A stretch of DNA of 27,270 nt from Fragilaria crotonensis. Lineage: Eukaryota > Bacillariophyta > Fragilariophyceae > Fragilariales > Fragilariaceae. The stretch covers positions 1 to 27,270 of the forward strand of contig JAKSYS010000757.1 of the NCBI GenBank assembly GCA_022925895.1, given 5' to 3'. The notes under the pieces are model-generated. The model had not been told where the DNA came from. It saw only the letters and a list, made by a program, of their open reading frames with translations, and did not search any database. Position numbers and translations under genes: made by a program. Shown here piece by piece: positions 9,655 to 18,566 of the stretch (its first letter is position 1; each line of letters begins with the position of its first letter).

Positions 9655-11164
9655 GAGGCAAGATGTCAATGACAGAGACTGAAAAAAGAGGCAAGGGGAA
9701 GGCTATATACTATATATGTTATTTGAACATAGATATATACGACCTCCAAGGCGGCGGTTCGAGTGCACACGGTGTTTTACGTTTTCATGTACAAGGTACT
9801 AGTATGACATACCTGGTATTTTCTTCATCGACTTGTGCGTCTTTATCTACATTCTACGGTTGTCGCACGTAGATGCTATACCAAATATCAAACACAGTTC
9901 AAGTATTTAAGTGTCTCGGCGTATCAACAATAAATACATCCCGACACTCGAGCCCTGCTTCCTTTGATGCCCATCATCAAGAAGCATAGGCATTCATGTA
10001 CATATTTGATGCTACTAATTACTACTTCAGTGCTGCATGCATATCCTTCGCAATCCCACGGTTGTCACACAGTGGTTGCTGACTCTACTATTTGCACTCC
10101 TGGACCAAAAAAATTGTAGTGCTGCCAGGCTTTGGGTTGAATCATCACTCACAGGAAACACTGCATCCTCAGAAGCATCCAGCAGCAACACTGCATTCAG
10201 CAAGAAGACTTGCCTATTGCCTGGATTGCATGTGACATCATTGTTGTTTGGACCGCAAGCATGGTACCATAGGTTCCTCAAAACAATAAAATTGGGGCAC
10301 CGGCTGGGAGTGCATGCTGAATGCTCCTTCTTGAACAATCCTGCCAAAGTGGATCTTCCCATTTTATTCTCAGAGTGATTGACATGCCAATTACCAGATT
10401 TTACTTTGAATGCTGGTCAAGGACGGGCATGGTCGTTCTCGTGGCCATACCCGGATTGCACACCACAAGACTGAAACTCAAAACAAGTTTATTCCTGTGT
10501 CGTTTACCAAGACACATCCTTCAGAATTACATTTGGTTGCCTCAGCTCTTGGAATAACCAGGCAGCATTTTCAAACTGAGACGCACGTCAACAATGACTT
10601 GTTTTGCTCAGATTTTGATGGAATCTGGGCTGAATAAACGTACATGTAGGGTGGCAATATTGTGCAGGCCGGTATGGTGTTGGCTTTCAATAAGAAGGTT
10701 CCAATTTTTCAATGGCATTGATGCCTCATCATGTCATTTTCATTTTTGACACACAAGTTGTCATCATATACAATAGGGTGTCACAGCATATCACCATTCA
10801 AAAGGAGCGAGTTGATTGGAGAGCACCTCAAACAACTCCAGTTGGATACTGATGGAAATTGGCGACCAAATCATGTTTGGAACTAGCGCAAGGCTCGCAC
10901 TCTGTTCCATTGTAGTGGAGGTTCTCATTAACCATGCAAGACCGTGACTTGCAAAAGTTTACCTCGCAGAAAAGCCTCAAGGATGGCTTGCAATCTCATT
11001 TTGGAGACGACATTCCGGCACAGATGGAAGCGCCATGGGACATGCCAAGTCCTTCTGCACCAATACTGTCCAAAGGCGACTGTAACGTTATTGAGTCCAC
11101 CCCCATACGTATCCACAACACTATGACACTATATTCCTGCTCATTACTGTATAACTCCCTCAAG
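9655..11164. other. Unexplained stretch, weak ORFs only
   Basis: Several plus-strand frames of 75-113 codons overlap here (about 10037-10378, 10321-10557, 10410-10637). Only the one at 10410-10637 has a composition that looks protein-like (an ATG-started frame with FIPVSFTKTHPSELHLVASA and NDLFCSDFDGIWAE), and it matches nothing I recognise. It may be an exon or a decayed element. No RNA gene, tandem repeat or known domain was found. Confidence 0.35.
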
Positions 11165-11269
11165 ATGATGACGATGATGAAAGTGCCGATCGTTCTGAGC
11201 TTCGGGTTTTTTATGTTGGCAATCGTTCGTGCTCAGGGCGATCCAGAATGGAATCGTCCGTACAATTAA
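11165..11269 (+). CDS. Possible small secreted peptide (34 residues)
   Basis: An ATG at 11165 opens a frame with a textbook signal-peptide shape: a short start MMTMMK, a hydrophobic core VPIVLSFGFFMLAIV, and a likely cleavage site at RAQ or RAQG. Only about 10 residues follow (GDPEWNRPYN) before the TAA. The frame is open upstream as well (from 10934), but the signal-like segment would then be internal. This could be a tiny secreted peptide, the first exon of a longer secreted protein whose second exon I cannot place, or chance. The evidence is composition only. Confidence 0.25.
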   Translation: MMTMMKVPIVLSFGFFMLAIVRAQGDPEWNRPYN

Positions 11270-11658
11270 TACCAGAAGCTACGATGGTACGACTACTGAA
11301 TTTCTCTTCGTAGAAATTCATTCACCGTGTGCACACGAACCGCCGCATTGGAGCTGGTAGTATGCTAGCAACATACGTTACGGGGTGTGATGATTACTGA
11401 TTACTGATTACTGATGACTGATGACTGATGACTGATGACTGATGACTGATGACTGATGACTGATGACATACTGGAGCACGTCGTTATTCGTACCGTCGTA
11501 CTGGTACTGTCAATCGTCAACTGTCCTCTGGCTGCTATGCATACCCATTACGTCGTACTTGTACCCATGGTCAAGCAATCTTACGCAAATACCTTGAGGG
11601 CTGCAAGTTGCAAGCCGAAAGTTCTGTGGCGGTGAGTGGCAGGTGGCAGGGAGTAGAA
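11270..11658. other. Upstream region of the PWI/RS gene
   Basis: Contains the heptamer array (11391-11467). A GTGAGT at 11632-11637, 22 bp before the ATG at 11659, looks like a 5' splice donor. If it is used, the 5' UTR is spliced and the true start may be a later ATG (11701 or 11746). No other gene or element was recognised. Confidence 0.4.
11391..11467. repeat. 11-unit heptanucleotide array (TGATTAC)3(TGATGAC)8
   Basis: Seventy-seven bases consist of eleven perfect 7-bp units: three TGATTAC followed by eight TGATGAC, with the switch in unit type at 11412. The sequence becomes unique again at 11468. It lies about 190 bp upstream of the PWI/RS gene start. The sharp boundary between two unit types suggests a point mutation followed by expansion of the variant. 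It is a likely polymorphic minisatellite. Confidence 0.95.
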
Positions 11659-12672
11659 ATGCAAAACGACATTTTGTCTGCAACCAGATACTCTCACGCC
11701 ATGCCAACAATAAAAGGAACCGCTAGTGTCTCTGATGACCATGCTATGTCCAAGCAGCTCAGGCAGACCAAGTTCCCGAAGATTTTTTCCACGAAAGTTA
11801 GGATTGACAAAGTCAACGTTCCCGTCATGTCGCAGTGGATCGAGAAACGTATTGCCGAAATTCTTGGTTTTGAAGATGAGATCGTTGCGTCGATGGCAAT
11901 CAACCTATTTCTAGAACCACAGGATGGGATGGATCCACGAAGAGCGCAATTAAATTTGGCTGGATTTTTAGGCGATGAGCAATCAGCCCTGTTTTGCGAC
12001 TCATTGTGGAGACTTCTCCTTGATGCTCAAGACCAAACCGCTGGGATTCCAACAGTGATACTCGAAGAAAAGAAGACAAAGATGCAGCTTGAAAAAGAAC
12101 AACTAGAGGCGCTTCTGGCGGAGGAAAAGTGCCTTCGGCTTCCAAATGACGATGCCCAGCATCGTAGGCCGGTGGAATATCCCGAAAGGAACCAGCGTGG
12201 TCGAGAACTCGAACGAAGACCACCACCAAATCAATATCACCGCCACCCGCAGGTGAACAGAGTGCCTCCTCCTCATCCACAACGAATCAGTCCAGCACGT
12301 CCCAGTGTAGACGAATTTGGACGAGTTACTCAAGACGGTGACGATGTGCGGAAGCCAAGAGCTCATGGTGGCGACCGTGATCGACCTTCCAGAGGTCCTC
12401 GGGACCGAGGCGATATTGAGCACCAACCTGAGCGTCGGTCCCGTCGTAGCGTTTACCCAGAGGAGCGTCGAGGACGACACTGTAGCGACGATCGGCGCAG
12501 GTTTCAAAGGGATAATCCGCGATACAATGAGCGAGATGAGTATAGGCGACGACGCCCCAGAGAGGAAAGGAGACGACGGCGATCGAGATCATCGTCGTCG
12601 AGTTCAAGATCGAGGTCCTCACCGTCCAGATCGCGATCTCGATCAACTTCCCGATCCAGATCTCCTTCTTAG
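11659..12672 (+). CDS. PWI-domain, RS-rich splicing factor (SRRM1/SRm160-like)
   Basis: SRRM1-type proteins are nuclear splicing coactivators that join SR-protein and exon-junction assemblies; their PWI domain binds nucleic acid. The 337-residue frame from ATG 11659 has a PWI domain at about residues 36-135: KFPKIFSTKV, then VMSQWIEKRIAEILGFEDE, INLFLEPQ, LNLAGFL and LWRLLLDAQDQTAGIP, closely following the SRRM1 pattern (P of 'PWI' is Q here, W60-I61 kept). A charged helix (about 135-165) follows, then a long Arg/Asp/Pro-rich region and a terminal RS tail of alternating Arg-Ser (about 309-337). The frame begins farther upstream only by non-ATG codons. ATGs at 11701 and 11746 are possible alternatives, all before the PWI domain. 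The gene is convergent with ATG12, 58 bp apart. Confidence 0.9.
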   Translation: MQNDILSATRYSHAMPTIKGTASVSDDHAMSKQLRQTKFPKIFSTKVRIDKVNVPVMSQWIEKRIAEILGFEDEIVASMAINLFLEPQDGMDPRRAQLNLAGFLGDEQSALFCDSLWRLLLDAQDQTAGIPTVILEEKKTKMQLEKEQLEALLAEEKCLRLPNDDAQHRRPVEYPERNQRGRELERRPPPNQYHRHPQVNRVPPPHPQRISPARPSVDEFGRVTQDGDDVRKPRAHGGDRDRPSRGPRDRGDIEHQPERRSRRSVYPEERRGRHCSDDRRRFQRDNPRYNERDEYRRRRPREERRRRRSRSSSSSSRSRSSPSRSRSRSTSRSRSPS

Positions 12673-12730
12673 ACGGTGACTTTTCGTAGAAGAGAAGCAT
12701 GCACTGCCTATACGTTACTCTCTACCTAAA

Positions 12731-13030
12731 CTAGCCCCACGCTTCTTGTAGACTGTAGTGAAGTACAAGCTCGTCGCGAACCGAAAATGCATCGTTGAGG
12801 TCTTGCAGGAGTTCATCAGGCGACGGGACAAAGGCCGAGTTGCAATAAAGAAAAAGACTCTGCCCACTTTCAAGCTTTAGCATCTTTCGAAGAAACCCCG
12901 ACACTGATATAAACCTTTGATGCGCAGGTATGTGGAATTTCGTTTTCTTCAAAATGGGGGCGGATCCGGCGGCAACGAAGTGCACCTTGACTTTCCCCAT
13001 CGTCGTTTCGACATCGTTGTCCTTTGTCAT
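12731..13030 (-). CDS. ATG12: Ubiquitin-like autophagy modifier ATG12
   Basis: ATG12 is conjugated through its C-terminal glycine to ATG5 by ATG7 (E1-like) and ATG10 (E2-like). The ATG12-ATG5-ATG16 complex then promotes ATG8 lipidation during autophagosome growth. The 99-residue frame from ATG 13030 has the usual length of short plant-type ATG12 proteins. It shows a ubiquitin-like fold pattern: KVKVHFVAAGSAPILKKTKF, FLRKMLKL, SLFLYCNSAFVPSPDELL, DAFSVRDELVLHYS, and the diagnostic C-terminal AWG ending exactly at the glycine, so no processing is needed. The frame is open 33 nt upstream without an ATG, so this start is chosen. The gene is intact. The Ty3/gypsy insertion begins 634 bp upstream of its start codon and may affect its promoter. 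Confidence 0.93.
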   Translation of the reverse strand: MTKDNDVETTMGKVKVHFVAAGSAPILKKTKFHIPAHQRFISVSGFLRKMLKLESGQSLFLYCNSAFVPSPDELLQDLNDAFSVRDELVLHYSLQEAWG

Positions 13031-13659
13031 ATTCCTCTGAGAACCTCTACCTTTGATCGACAACGTCAGGTTTTGCGCTCATTTCGGGCAAGCGGTAGCG
13101 GATGATATTGATGGATGTCCTCGGTGGCGTAAAGGACGTTATTCAATGTGCTCGTCGTGTTTCTCCCATAAGTCTCCAACCTCCAACCCCGTCTGTCGAT
13201 GGTATGAATAGGCTACTGGAATCGTCCAGTACCTGTACCGGTCAGATACAACAAATAACCTCATTAGTAGAAGTGCGAGTGATGTGACGTACAGACGAAA
13301 TTGATTGCACAACTGAATACTGAGAGTACAATTCCAAAGATTCCAACAACCCAAGAATCCATCGGAGGCCAAAACTAATGTCAGTCATTAAAGGCCAGTA
13401 TTAAGAACAGAGAAGAATGGACCAAAGTCCATGATAAATGATCAGAGAAGAATGGGAACGAGTCCCAAGGAAAGAAGAACAAGACTAAGGCCATTCCTTG
13501 TACGGAAAACATTGTTTTTGTTGAAGGAGAGGTTTTTATCAGCCATGCCCTTATATGAAAACAGGTTTCACAAGAAGGTCTAACAAGAAGGAAACGTTCA
13601 TTGTTTTCAGTCGGACGAGTGGTGTTCAATTCGCACAGTTTTGGTACACATTGTGCCTT
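13031..13659. other. ATG12 upstream region up to the LTR element
   Basis: No gene is supported. A minus-strand frame (13674-13381) has no plausible start, begins inside the 5' LTR and is rejected. The region should hold the ATG12 promoter. TAAGGCC followed by TTGTACGGAAAAC (about 13486-13508) loosely resembles the start of the repeats at 21388 and 22001 and may be a fragment of the same family. Confidence 0.4.
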
Positions 13660-13664
13660 CCTCT
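13660..13664. repeat. Target site duplication CCTCT, left copy
   Basis: CCTCT immediately precedes the first base of the 5' LTR, and the same five bases immediately follow the 3' LTR (18978-18982). Five-base duplications are usual for Ty3/gypsy integrases. The unoccupied site can be read as TTGTGCCTT, CCTCT, then ATAGTCTCAGG. Confidence 0.95.
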
Positions 13665-14078
13665 TGCAGTACACCTCACGTGCCCTTAGCGTAGTGCAAT
13701 ACAGTATACTATATTACTAGTATCCAGTACTACAATACAATGGCCATGTATAGTACTTGGACATACCGGTAGGCTAGTAATAAAATAGTACAGTGTAACA
13801 TTACAACACTGATCCTGTACCACAGTACAACTGTACAAAAATGTGTGATTATCTCTTAACTAGGATAAGAACTAGTTGACAACTCTTGGAGACTCAATGA
13901 GAGTTCAAGAGAATAAAAATGAGAACAGTTCAATCCCATCTGGGATGGGATGAAATGGGACTGCTCCAAATTCTTTATTAACTAGTCTCATAACTTTTAG
14001 TTAACCCACTTTATCACCCCACCATTAAAACTAACTGCAAATTACTTGTTAAAAACTGATTACTTCGCGCGTAGGGCA
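13665..14078 (+). repeat. 5' LTR (414 bp)
   Basis: Begins TGCAGTACACCTCACGTGCC and ends GCGCGTAGGGCA. Compared with the 3' LTR it has G for A near 13680, T for C in GAGTTCAAG, C for T in ACTTCGCGCG, and three extra bases in CCCCACCATT. It carries the transcription start and termination signals of the element, though I cannot place a TATA box with certainty (TATACTATATTAC near 13704 is a candidate). An internal short palindrome, TCCCATCTGGGATGGGA, lies near 13935. Confidence 0.96.
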
Positions 14079-14112
14079 CAGTGAATTCACTCCCAGTGGT
14101 CAGTACATCACC

Positions 14113-14571
14113 ATGACAAATAAAAATAAAGGTAAGCGCAAAGCGTCTGAAAATTCGTCTGCGGAACATGTCGCATTCCGTCAGTCGAACCTCGCGTTGA
14201 ATCCGCCGTCGATTTATTTCGATAGGCCCAAGAAATCGACAGAGAAATCTGACGATGAGGGCAACTATAAAAAAATTGATGTCCCGATTGAAGCTGGAAA
14301 TGCGAACTCCAAAAATATCGAAAAGAGAATTCGTTTGTTTGGAGACTACGACACCTCGCCGGAAGCGTGGGTGAAGTGGCGCATAGAGCTCGAGGAAGTC
14401 ATTCGTGACTATCCGCTCGAGTCCGGCGAACAAAAAACGTCTATGGCGCTTGCACTACTTAAGGGCAGTGCAAGAGACAAATTCCAGCAAACGTGGCGTA
14501 GACTCGATACGGAGAACGTGGCGGGTCCGCACGACAGAGGAAGACTCCAAATGAGATTTTCCAGCTGGTGA
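14113..14571 (+). CDS. gag: Ty3/gypsy gag, N-terminal part (frame-broken)
   Basis: Gag forms the virus-like particle of the retrotransposon. An ATG in good context (ACCATGA) at 14113, 35 bp after the 5' LTR, opens a 152-codon frame. After a charged, Lys/Ser-rich head comes the start of a capsid-like region (about residues 70-125: PEAWVKWRIELEEVIRDYPL, then QKTSMALALLKGSARDKFQQTW). From about residue 140 the sequence loses protein-like character (GRLQMRFSSW) and stops at TGA 14569-14571. The capsid continues in the next frame, whose first ATG (14571) overlaps this stop as TGATG. The switch from good sequence in this frame to good sequence in the other lies near 14520-14545, so this is a frame break inside capsid, not the normal gag/pol boundary. 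Confidence 0.85.
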   Translation: MTNKNKGKRKASENSSAEHVAFRQSNLALNPPSIYFDRPKKSTEKSDDEGNYKKIDVPIEAGNANSKNIEKRIRLFGDYDTSPEAWVKWRIELEEVIRDYPLESGEQKTSMALALLKGSARDKFQQTWRRLDTENVAGPHDRGRLQMRFSSW

Positions 14572-17500
14572 TGACGGAAGTTGGTAAGTCTTACTTCCCA
14601 ATCTTGCATGCGTACCAGAAACAGGTGGTGTACATGCAGCATTACCTACGTCTTGGAAGTCATACGGTTCGTAACTTTGCTACGCGTTTACGCGAGTTAA
14701 ATAATTACTTACCGTATTTTCCACGGGAAGAAGGTAAGGCTGAACCGTCTAAATTGTCTGATGATGACTTGATTCAAATTCTCAACCAGGCGAAGCCTGA
14801 AGAATGGCAAGCGGTCATTCTTGGTGCAAATATTGAACTTTACAAGTTCGATTTTCAAGGCACTGTTGATTATTTTGAGAAACTTGAACTCAGACAGGCA
14901 CTCGAGGCCAAACGTTGTAAGGTGGATAAAACCGATAACCCTGAGGGCACGAAAAAGGGCAATTGGAACAATAAGTCCGCTGACAAAATGGCAACGGCCA
15001 AAACACAGTCGTCTAAGTATAAGAAGTGTGCGCATTGCGGTCGTACAAATCATACTACGAAAGACTGTTGGTTTAACCCTGAAAACAAAGGGAAGCAAAA
15101 ACCTGGCAAGAAAAACGTCGGTTCTACGGACCGAAATGTCTTGATGACGCAGGAGCAGTTTAACGCTATCCTTGAGCGTCTTCCACGCAACCCGAAGTCT
15201 GGCAAGCGTAAGGTCCGCGACCGCGACTTTACACCTGAGAATTCGGATGCAGAAATCGTGGAAATGTTCAGTCCAAAGACCACAATTAGCACAGTAGACA
15301 CTAAGGACGATAGTGATGCAAGTTCTATCTACTTTGGTCTATTTTCTAGCGAGATATTGCCATCCAAAGATGGCCATGGCAGCAAGAAGCAAAAACAAAA
15401 ACACAAAACCACCGAAGTCGTGGGCGAAGTGATGGGAACAGGCAAACCCGGCATCGTTCGCATTTTGCTAGACACTGGAGCATCTGCGACAATTATACTT
15501 AAGGATGCGATACGGGGCTTAACTGGACCGGTATTCAAAACATCACATACACGATGGCATACTATGGGTGGTCAGTTCGTAACTAAATTACAACGGGAAA
15601 TTAAATTCAAATTACCCGAGTTTAGTACGTCAAAGATAGTACAATGGGTGTGTCATGAGGACACACATACACTGCGTAAGAATGCACAGTATGACATGAT
15701 CATTGGTGCAGATTTACTATCAGAATTAGGTATTAAAATTAATTTCAATACGCAACGGATAGTATGGGAAGGTGTAGAAATTCCCATGAAAGAAAAACAT
15801 GTAATATCCGATCTACAGAATGCTACAGCTATCTACTACCACAGTATCGAACCTACGGTACTCAAAGAAGCAGAAGCAAGACAGAAACGTATATTGGATG
15901 CAGACTATAGTGCGTTAGATATTGATGACTACGCACACATGGAAACGCATCTAAGTAACGACCAACAAGAACAACTCATACATTCATTACAAAAGTATCC
16001 GAAGTTGTTTCGTGGAGGACTGGGCGTACTTAACGTACCTCCCGTGCATCTCGAGCTACGGCCCTTAAGTAAAGATGAGAAGCCGTATCACGCTCGTCCA
16101 TTTCCTATACCGAAGTGTTACGAGGAAACGACGAAGAAAGAAATTAAACGTCTATGCGACATTGGAGTATTAACGAAGTGCAATGACTCCGAGTGGGCGG
16201 CACCAACGTTCATACAGCCTAAAAAGACTGGTGACGTTCGAGTCCTAACGGACTTTCGTGTACTTAATAGGTACATCAAACGTAAACCATACCCCTTACC
16301 CAAGATTGCTGACCTTCTTCAGAAACTTGAAGGGATTAATTGGGCAACGGCTTTGGATCTAAGTATGGGCTACTACCATATTATACTGGATAAAGAATCC
16401 AGCTATCTATGTACGATGATTGTACCATGGGGTAAATATCGCTACTGTCGCCTACCTATGGGCTTAAACGGCAGTCCTGATATCTTTCAGGCCATAATTA
16501 ACGACATTATGGGAGACTTGCCTAATGTACGTGCGTACCTAGATGACATACTGATTACAACTGCAGGTTCCTACGCGGACCATCTTCAGCATGTTGAACT
16601 CGTACTGCAACGCCTAACAGATGTTGGCTTTGCCGTTAACTTACGTAAATCCTCGTTCGCTGTGACCGAGATTGATTACTTAGGATATTGGATTACTCGT
16701 CGCGGTATCCAACCTCAACCTAAGAAAGTGGAAGCGATTATGCGGCTGACACCACCAACTACCAAACGGCAGTTAAGACGTTTCTTAGGTATGATCAATT
16801 ACTACCGTGACATGTGGCGACGTAGAAGTCACATATTAGCACCGCTTACGGCAATGTGTTCTGCCAAAGCTAAATTTATTTGGCATGATAAAGAACAGAA
16901 AGCCTTCGAAGACATTAAGGCTATAATTAGTCGAGAGACATTACTGGCTTATCCAGATTTCTCTAAAGACTTTCATATTTATACGGACTCCAGCGATTAT
17001 CAACTGGGAGCAGTCATAATGCAAAATGACCGTCCGTTAGCCTTCTACAGTAGGAAACTTAACAGCGCTCAAAAACGTTACACGACTGGGGAGCAAGAAC
17101 TGTTATCCATAGTAGAAACGCTTAAAGAATTCAAAAATATACTATTGGGTCAAAAGCTGATAGTACATACAGATCATAAGAATCTCCTATATCAGAAAAT
17201 GTCCACCGATCGTATTATACGATGGAGACTCCTAATTGAAGAGTTTGGACCTACATTCCTACACATAAAAGGAGAAAAGAACGTCATTGCTGACGCCTTG
17301 TCACAATTAGATGCAAACTTCAATGAGAAGTTGCCTACAGAGCCTACGAATGATAGTATGGCTTATATCTTCATGACAAAGACAGATGTAAAAGAAACTG
17401 ACTTTCCGTTAAGTCCAACACTAATCGCTAAGTACCAGCGGTTAGATAACGAACTCAAACAAAGAAGTACGAAATCAAAGAGTCAGAATTTCAATACCAA

Positions 17501-18557
17501 AACAATTGAAGGAGTTGAGGTCATTACGTACCAAGGAAAAATATATATTCCTATTCAACTTCAACAACGCGTAGTTGCTTGGTATCATGAGTACCTAGCA
17601 CATCCTGGCGAATCACGTACTGAAGCAACGATACGTCAAACATGTACGTGGCCGAAATTACGTAGCCACGTTGAGACATTTTGTAAGACATGTCGTACAT
17701 GTCAGTTGTTTAAGAAACAACGGAAGAAGTATGGGCACTTACCGCCTAAGGAAGCCGAAGAACTTCCATGGTCTCGTGTCAACGTAGACTTGATTGGACC
17801 ATACGTTGTACGTACTCCAACGGCTACACATACACTCCGTGCGTTGACTATGATCGATCCTGTGACAGGATGGTTTGAAGTCATTTCAATATCAGATAAG
17901 AACGCCCATACGGTTATGGAGGCGTTTAATAATACGTGGTTAACAAGATATCCACGACCCCAATACATAGGGTATGATAACGGTACCGAATTCAAAGCAC
18001 AGTTCAAACAAATGTGCGAGAATTATGGTATGAAAGAAAAACCGTCATCTAGTTACAATCCGCAATCAAACGGTATTGTAGAACGAGTACATCAAGTACT
18101 TGGCAATGCACTTCGGACGTTCGAACTCGAGCACAAAGAACTTGATGCAAATGACCCTTGGGGGCCATTCCTAAGTGCAGCCGCATGGGCAATACGTAGT
18201 ACAGTACATACTACGTTAGATGCTACACCCGGACAGTTGGTATTTGGACGCGACATGTTGTTGCCCATCCAATTAAAGACGGATTGGGCTAGAATACGAC
18301 AACGTAAGCAAGACGTCATCAACGCTAATAATAAAAAGGAAAATGCCAAACGCATTGAACACGAGTACCGCGTTGGAGAAAAAGTCCTATTGGAAAAACC
18401 AGGACTGATTTCCAAATTGTCCGCCCCACGTACAGGACCGTATCGGATTACTGAAACCTATGCTAATGGTACAGTACGCATTCAACGTGGCATTGTCAAT
18501 GAACGTGTCAACATACGTCGACTGACGCCATATAAAGAACGCGTACCGCCCAATTAG
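14571..18557 (+). CDS. pol: Ty3/gypsy gag C-terminus plus pol polyprotein
   Basis: A 1,328-codon frame from ATG 14571 runs without a stop. Numbering from the codon before that ATG, the domains are: rest of capsid (1-130); zinc knuckle CAHCGRTNHTTKDC (154-167, CX2CX4HX4C); aspartic protease LLDTGAS (D302); reverse transcriptase with LDLS (D597) and YLDD (657-660); RNase H starting HIYTDSS (D807), with TGEQELL and VHTDHKN; integrase zinc finger H1007-x4-H1012-x29-C1042-x2-C1045; integrase core D1074, D1137 (YDNGTEF) and E1172 (D-62-D-34-E); and a C-terminal GPY/F module RTGPYRITETYANGTVRI. All catalytic residues are present. Gag C-terminus and pol are in one frame, so they would be made as one fusion. 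No chromodomain follows the integrase. Confidence 0.95.
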   Translation: MTEVGKSYFPILHAYQKQVVYMQHYLRLGSHTVRNFATRLRELNNYLPYFPREEGKAEPSKLSDDDLIQILNQAKPEEWQAVILGANIELYKFDFQGTVDYFEKLELRQALEAKRCKVDKTDNPEGTKKGNWNNKSADKMATAKTQSSKYKKCAHCGRTNHTTKDCWFNPENKGKQKPGKKNVGSTDRNVLMTQEQFNAILERLPRNPKSGKRKVRDRDFTPENSDAEIVEMFSPKTTISTVDTKDDSDASSIYFGLFSSEILPSKDGHGSKKQKQKHKTTEVVGEVMGTGKPGIVRILLDTGASATIILKDAIRGLTGPVFKTSHTRWHTMGGQFVTKLQREIKFKLPEFSTSKIVQWVCHEDTHTLRKNAQYDMIIGADLLSELGIKINFNTQRIVWEGVEIPMKEKHVISDLQNATAIYYHSIEPTVLKEAEARQKRILDADYSALDIDDYAHMETHLSNDQQEQLIHSLQKYPKLFRGGLGVLNVPPVHLELRPLSKDEKPYHARPFPIPKCYEETTKKEIKRLCDIGVLTKCNDSEWAAPTFIQPKKTGDVRVLTDFRVLNRYIKRKPYPLPKIADLLQKLEGINWATALDLSMGYYHIILDKESSYLCTMIVPWGKYRYCRLPMGLNGSPDIFQAIINDIMGDLPNVRAYLDDILITTAGSYADHLQHVELVLQRLTDVGFAVNLRKSSFAVTEIDYLGYWITRRGIQPQPKKVEAIMRLTPPTTKRQLRRFLGMINYYRDMWRRRSHILAPLTAMCSAKAKFIWHDKEQKAFEDIKAIISRETLLAYPDFSKDFHIYTDSSDYQLGAVIMQNDRPLAFYSRKLNSAQKRYTTGEQELLSIVETLKEFKNILLGQKLIVHTDHKNLLYQKMSTDRIIRWRLLIEEFGPTFLHIKGEKNVIADALSQLDANFNEKLPTEPTNDSMAYIFMTKTDVKETDFPLSPTLIAKYQRLDNELKQRSTKSKSQNFNTKTIEGVEVITYQGKIYIPIQLQQRVVAWYHEYLAHPGESRTEATIRQTCTWPKLRSHVETFCKTCRTCQLFKKQRKKYGHLPPKEAEELPWSRVNVDLIGPYVVRTPTATHTLRALTMIDPVTGWFEVISISDKNAHTVMEAFNNTWLTRYPRPQYIGYDNGTEFKAQFKQMCENYGMKEKPSSSYNPQSNGIVERVHQVLGNALRTFELEHKELDANDPWGPFLSAAAWAIRSTVHTTLDATPGQLVFGRDMLLPIQLKTDWARIRQRKQDVINANNKKENAKRIEHEYRVGEKVLLEKPGLISKLSAPRTGPYRITETYANGTVRIQRGIVNERVNIRRLTPYKERVPPN

Positions 18558-18566
18558 GGAAGCGAG
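18556..18566 (+). other. Probable polypurine tract before the 3' LTR
   Basis: AGGGAAGCGAG lies directly 5' of the 3' LTR. It is purine except for one C, and it overlaps the last two bases of the pol stop codon. Position and composition fit the primer site for plus-strand DNA synthesis. A tRNA primer-binding site was not recognised after the 5' LTR (14079-14112), where the sequence AGTGAATTCACT forms a small palindrome instead. Confidence 0.6.

Noticed and set aside
11391-11467. Box C/D snoRNA signals (TGATGA and CTGA) in the heptamer array
   Set aside because: The boxes arise automatically from the TGATGAC repeat; no terminal stem or guide spacing is present.
12103-12700. Minus- and plus-strand frames overlapping the PWI/RS gene
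   Set aside because: They are shadows of the Arg-rich coding sequence of the RS tail.
13486-13508. Third copy of the TAA-GGCC repeat family
   Set aside because: Only about 20 bases show loose similarity and the rest does not align, so it is mentioned but not called as a copy.
13381-13674. Minus-strand 97-codon open frame
   Set aside because: It starts inside the 5' LTR of a recent insertion from a non-ATG codon, and its composition is typical of chance frames.
18420-18557. Chromodomain at the end of the gypsy integrase
   Set aside because: The sequence ends shortly after the GPY/F module (RTGPYRITETY ... NIRRLTPY) with no aromatic-cage chromodomain pattern.
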